Origin: Hyphomicrobiales bacterium
GTDB lineage: Bacteria; Pseudomonadota; Alphaproteobacteria; Rhizobiales; Beijerinckiaceae
DNA length: 7,536 nucleotides
Assembly (NCBI GenBank): GCA_900299065.1
Contig: OMIJ01000021.1
Span: forward strand, 1 to 7,536
Reading direction: 5' to 3'
Below, one piece after another: positions 5,781 through 7,536 of this stretch; position 1 is the first letter of the stretch, and each line of letters opens with the position of its first letter. Below the pieces are notes generated by a model. It searched no databases. It saw only the letters and a list, made by a program, of their open reading frames with translations, and was not told the origin of the DNA. A program made the translations under genes and the position numbers.

Positions 5781-7367
5781 TTGGCCAAGAAATATCAGAT
5801 TGTCATCGTAGGTGGCGGGCCGGTAGGCATTGGCCTAGCGATCGAATTGGGGAGGCGCGGAATTTCATGCGCGGTGATAGAGCCGCGCACTGAACTGGGG
5901 CGCATTCCCAAAGGACAAAATCTGACCCAGCGCACGCTGGAGCACTTTGCTAATTGGGGTGTTGAACCTGACATTCGCGCCGCACGTCTCATGCCGTCTG
6001 GCTATGCAATTGGCGAACTGACTGCATATGGCAATCTGATGAGCCAATATTGGCATGCGCCTGCTGGGCGTGAAGTTGTGCGACAATTCTATAGTCAGGA
6101 CAATGAGCGCCTGCCGCAATATCAAACTGAAATGGTGCTGCGGCGGCGTCTTTCAGATTTCCCCAGTGTGGATGCACGCTATGGCTGGGTTGCCGGCGAT
6201 ATTTCTCAGGATGCGACCAGCGTTCGTGTGTCTGTCTCCACTGCGGATGGTAAGACAACAGAAGTTCTGGAATGCGATTATCTGGTTGGGTGCGATGGTG
6301 CGCATTCAAACGTGCGTTCGCAAATTGGCATAGAGCGTACAAAGCTGGATTATGAACAGAGAATGCTGCTGGCGGTTTTTCGGTCAAAAGATTTGAACGA
6401 AAAACTTGGGCGTTTTCCCGAACGCTCAACCTATCGTGTCTTACGCCCGGAGCTCAATGGCTATTGGCAATTTTTCGGTCGCATCGACGTGCCTGACGGT
6501 TGGTTCTTTCACGCGCCTATACCCAATGAGTCCAAGATTGAAACATTTGACGCGCTCGCACTCATTCGTCAGGCGACGGGCTTCGATTGCACCTGCGATT
6601 TCGAATATTGCGGCTTCTGGAACATGCGCGTCGCTGTTGCGGCAGACTATCAACGCGGACGTATTTTCATTGCGGGAGATGCGGCCCATAGCCATCCGCC
6701 CTATGGAGGATTTGGCCTGAACAATGGCCTCGAGGATATTGTCAATTTGGGCTGGAAACTTGCTGCAAACCTGCAAGGCTGGGGCTCTGCTGCTTTACTT
6801 GAAAGCTATAGTCATGAGCGCCGCCCTGTATTCTGGGAAACAGCCGAAGATTTCATCACCGCGCGGATCAAGCGCGACGGGGAATTTCTGCATCGCTACA
6901 ATCCCGCGAAAGATGTTGCGGAATTCGAGGCTGCTTGGAAGGCGCGAGAAACGGACATTGGCTCACGCTTTCAGCAATATGAGCCCAATTACGAAGCCTC
7001 TCCAGTCATCTTCGGCCCGCCAGGTGGCACAAATTCAGCGCATGGCGTTCATATGGTCAAGGCCCGTCCCGGCCATCATCTGGCGCCAGTCAATCTGACA
7101 TCGGGGCTTAGCACATTCGTGGAACTCGGCACAGATTTCACCCTTTTGGCCTTCGATGCAGATGAAATTGATCTGCAGGACTTTGACAAAGCGGCTCGCA
7201 ATCTTGGCGTCCCGCTCAAAATTATCCGTGATTCACGCACTCAGGGGCGCGAGGCTTACGAGGCAGCCCTCGTGCTCGTGCGGCCGGATCAATATGTGGT
7301 CTGGGCCGCAGAGAAATCCGACGGCCAGGCGAGCTCGATCTTGAAACGAGTGACGGGCTTGACTTGA
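5781..7367 (+). CDS. Class A FAD-dependent aromatic monooxygenase (MhpA/TfdB/PheA-like)
   Basis: This 528-residue flavoprotein hydroxylase probably uses NAD(P)H and O2 to hydroxylate an aromatic acid or phenol. The FAD dinucleotide motif GGGPVG lies at residues 11-16, the GCDGAHSNVR (DG) motif at 170-179, and the second FAD motif IFIAGDAAHSHPPYGGFGLNNGLEDIVNLGWKLA at about 295-328 with Asp300. A C-terminal thioredoxin-like domain (about 405-528; ARPGHHLAPVNL, LVRPDQYVVWAA) is typical of the phenol hydroxylase/MhpA branch and has no redox CxxC. The family's usual Trp-Arg after RPDxxVxW is Trp-Ala here. The start is TTG, supported by AGGAG (5767-5771) nine bases upstream and by the FAD motif beginning at the expected distance. 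It lies 36 bases after the binding protein with no terminator between, so one transcript is likely. The exact substrate cannot be read from sequence. Confidence 0.93.
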   Translation: MAKKYQIVIVGGGPVGIGLAIELGRRGISCAVIEPRTELGRIPKGQNLTQRTLEHFANWGVEPDIRAARLMPSGYAIGELTAYGNLMSQYWHAPAGREVVRQFYSQDNERLPQYQTEMVLRRRLSDFPSVDARYGWVAGDISQDATSVRVSVSTADGKTTEVLECDYLVGCDGAHSNVRSQIGIERTKLDYEQRMLLAVFRSKDLNEKLGRFPERSTYRVLRPELNGYWQFFGRIDVPDGWFFHAPIPNESKIETFDALALIRQATGFDCTCDFEYCGFWNMRVAVAADYQRGRIFIAGDAAHSHPPYGGFGLNNGLEDIVNLGWKLAANLQGWGSAALLESYSHERRPVFWETAEDFITARIKRDGEFLHRYNPAKDVAEFEAAWKARETDIGSRFQQYEPNYEASPVIFGPPGGTNSAHGVHMVKARPGHHLAPVNLTSGLSTFVELGTDFTLLAFDADEIDLQDFDKAARNLGVPLKIIRDSRTQGREAYEAALVLVRPDQYVVWAAEKSDGQASSILKRVTGLT

Positions 7368-7385
7368 GTTGAGCAATCTAGTTGA

Positions 7386-7424
7386 GGGCGCAGTCTAAAA
7401 CAGCAGCACGGAGGCTGCGCGCCC
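7386..7424 (+). terminator. Weak hairpin after the monooxygenase gene
   Basis: GGGCGCAG (7386-7393) can pair with CTGC and GCCC in 7415-7424, leaving a two-base GC bulge and a loop of about 20 bases, starting 19 bases after the stop codon. No T-tract follows, so it is at best a weak or Rho-assisted terminator. Confidence 0.25.
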
Positions 7425-7499
7425 GATCGATTATGTGTGAGGCATGTTCGTCGCCGCCAAAAGCAGGAGCGCAATTTTCTGTTAATGAGTTGATAAGAC

Positions 7500-7536
7500 T
7501 GGCGCACCCGTCACGATTCGAACTTGCGACCTTTGC
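7500..7536 (-). tRNA. tRNA 3' end (possibly tRNA-Arg), cut by window edge, T-stem mispaired
   Basis: Read on the minus strand the end of the window gives a variable-loop AGGTC, a perfect T-loop TTCGAAT (7522-7516), a 7-base acceptor strand CGGGTGC, discriminator G and an encoded CCA (7502-7500). The 5' part, including the anticodon, lies outside. A GCACCCG/CGGGTGC acceptor with G73 resembles bacterial tRNA-Arg, but this is inference. The T-stem strands GCAAG and CGTGA pair at only three of five positions (A opposite G, and G opposite A), which is odd for a working tRNA and may mean a decayed copy or an integration-site remnant. Confidence 0.5.

Noticed and set aside
5404..5811. A 135-codon plus-strand frame spanning the binding-protein end and monooxygenase start
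   Set aside because: It is a shifted frame over two well-supported genes; Arg/Ser-rich product without family features.
7289..7507. A 72-codon minus-strand frame over the monooxygenase end and the downstream gap
   Set aside because: It overlaps the conserved C-terminus of the monooxygenase and the tRNA-like end; the product is Arg/Cys-rich and unfamiliar.
1..7536. CRISPR array, insertion sequence or transposase, toxin-antitoxin or phage genes
   Set aside because: No regularly spaced repeats, no terminal inverted repeats around a transposase and no such protein motifs were seen on either strand.

Overview
The window looks like a bacterial chromosome or genomic-island segment from a proteobacterium (alpha or beta; the class cannot be fixed from sequence alone). 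The grounds are moderate GC content, densely packed catabolic genes, a Bug/TctC-type periplasmic binding protein, several TTG/GTG starts with good Shine-Dalgarno sites, and a CCA-encoding tRNA-like 3' end at the right edge. No phage, transposase, CRISPR or defence gene is visible.

Layout. Positions 1-4019 carry a five-gene minus-strand operon, read right to left: a zinc-ribbon/OB-fold DUF35 protein, an SCP-x-type thiolase, a CoA-transferase family III (CaiB/BaiF) protein, a short-chain dehydrogenase (SDR) and the first 151 codons of an MmgE/PrpD protein that runs off the left edge. Every junction is an overlap or a gap of at most one base, so one transcript with coupled translation is likely. 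Positions 4020-4682 form a divergent intergenic region with a probable operon promoter, inverted repeats, a GC-rich palindrome-dense patch and possible decayed gene remnants. Positions 4683-7367 hold a plus-strand pair: a secreted tripartite-transporter-type binding protein and, 36 bases later, a class A FAD monooxygenase of the aromatic hydroxylase type. Positions 7500-7536 read as the 3' end of a minus-strand tRNA, possibly tRNA-Arg, with a mispaired T-stem.

How the genes may work together (inference). The binding protein captures an organic acid, perhaps aromatic, and the monooxygenase hydroxylates it or a related ring compound. A ring-cleavage or side-chain product would be activated by the CoA-transferase, processed by the SDR and MmgE/PrpD proteins, and cleaved by a two-component thiolase (thiolase plus DUF35 partner). 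The DUF35, thiolase, family III CoA-transferase and SDR classes are the same as in the bbs operon for benzylsuccinate beta-oxidation in anaerobic toluene degraders. Here, however, no acyl-CoA dehydrogenase or enoyl-CoA hydratase is present in the window and an MmgE/PrpD gene is added. The most striking anomaly is that the SDR lacks the catalytic Tyr and the usual Asn of its family, so it may be a pseudoenzyme or use different chemistry. The substrate cannot be named from the sequence.
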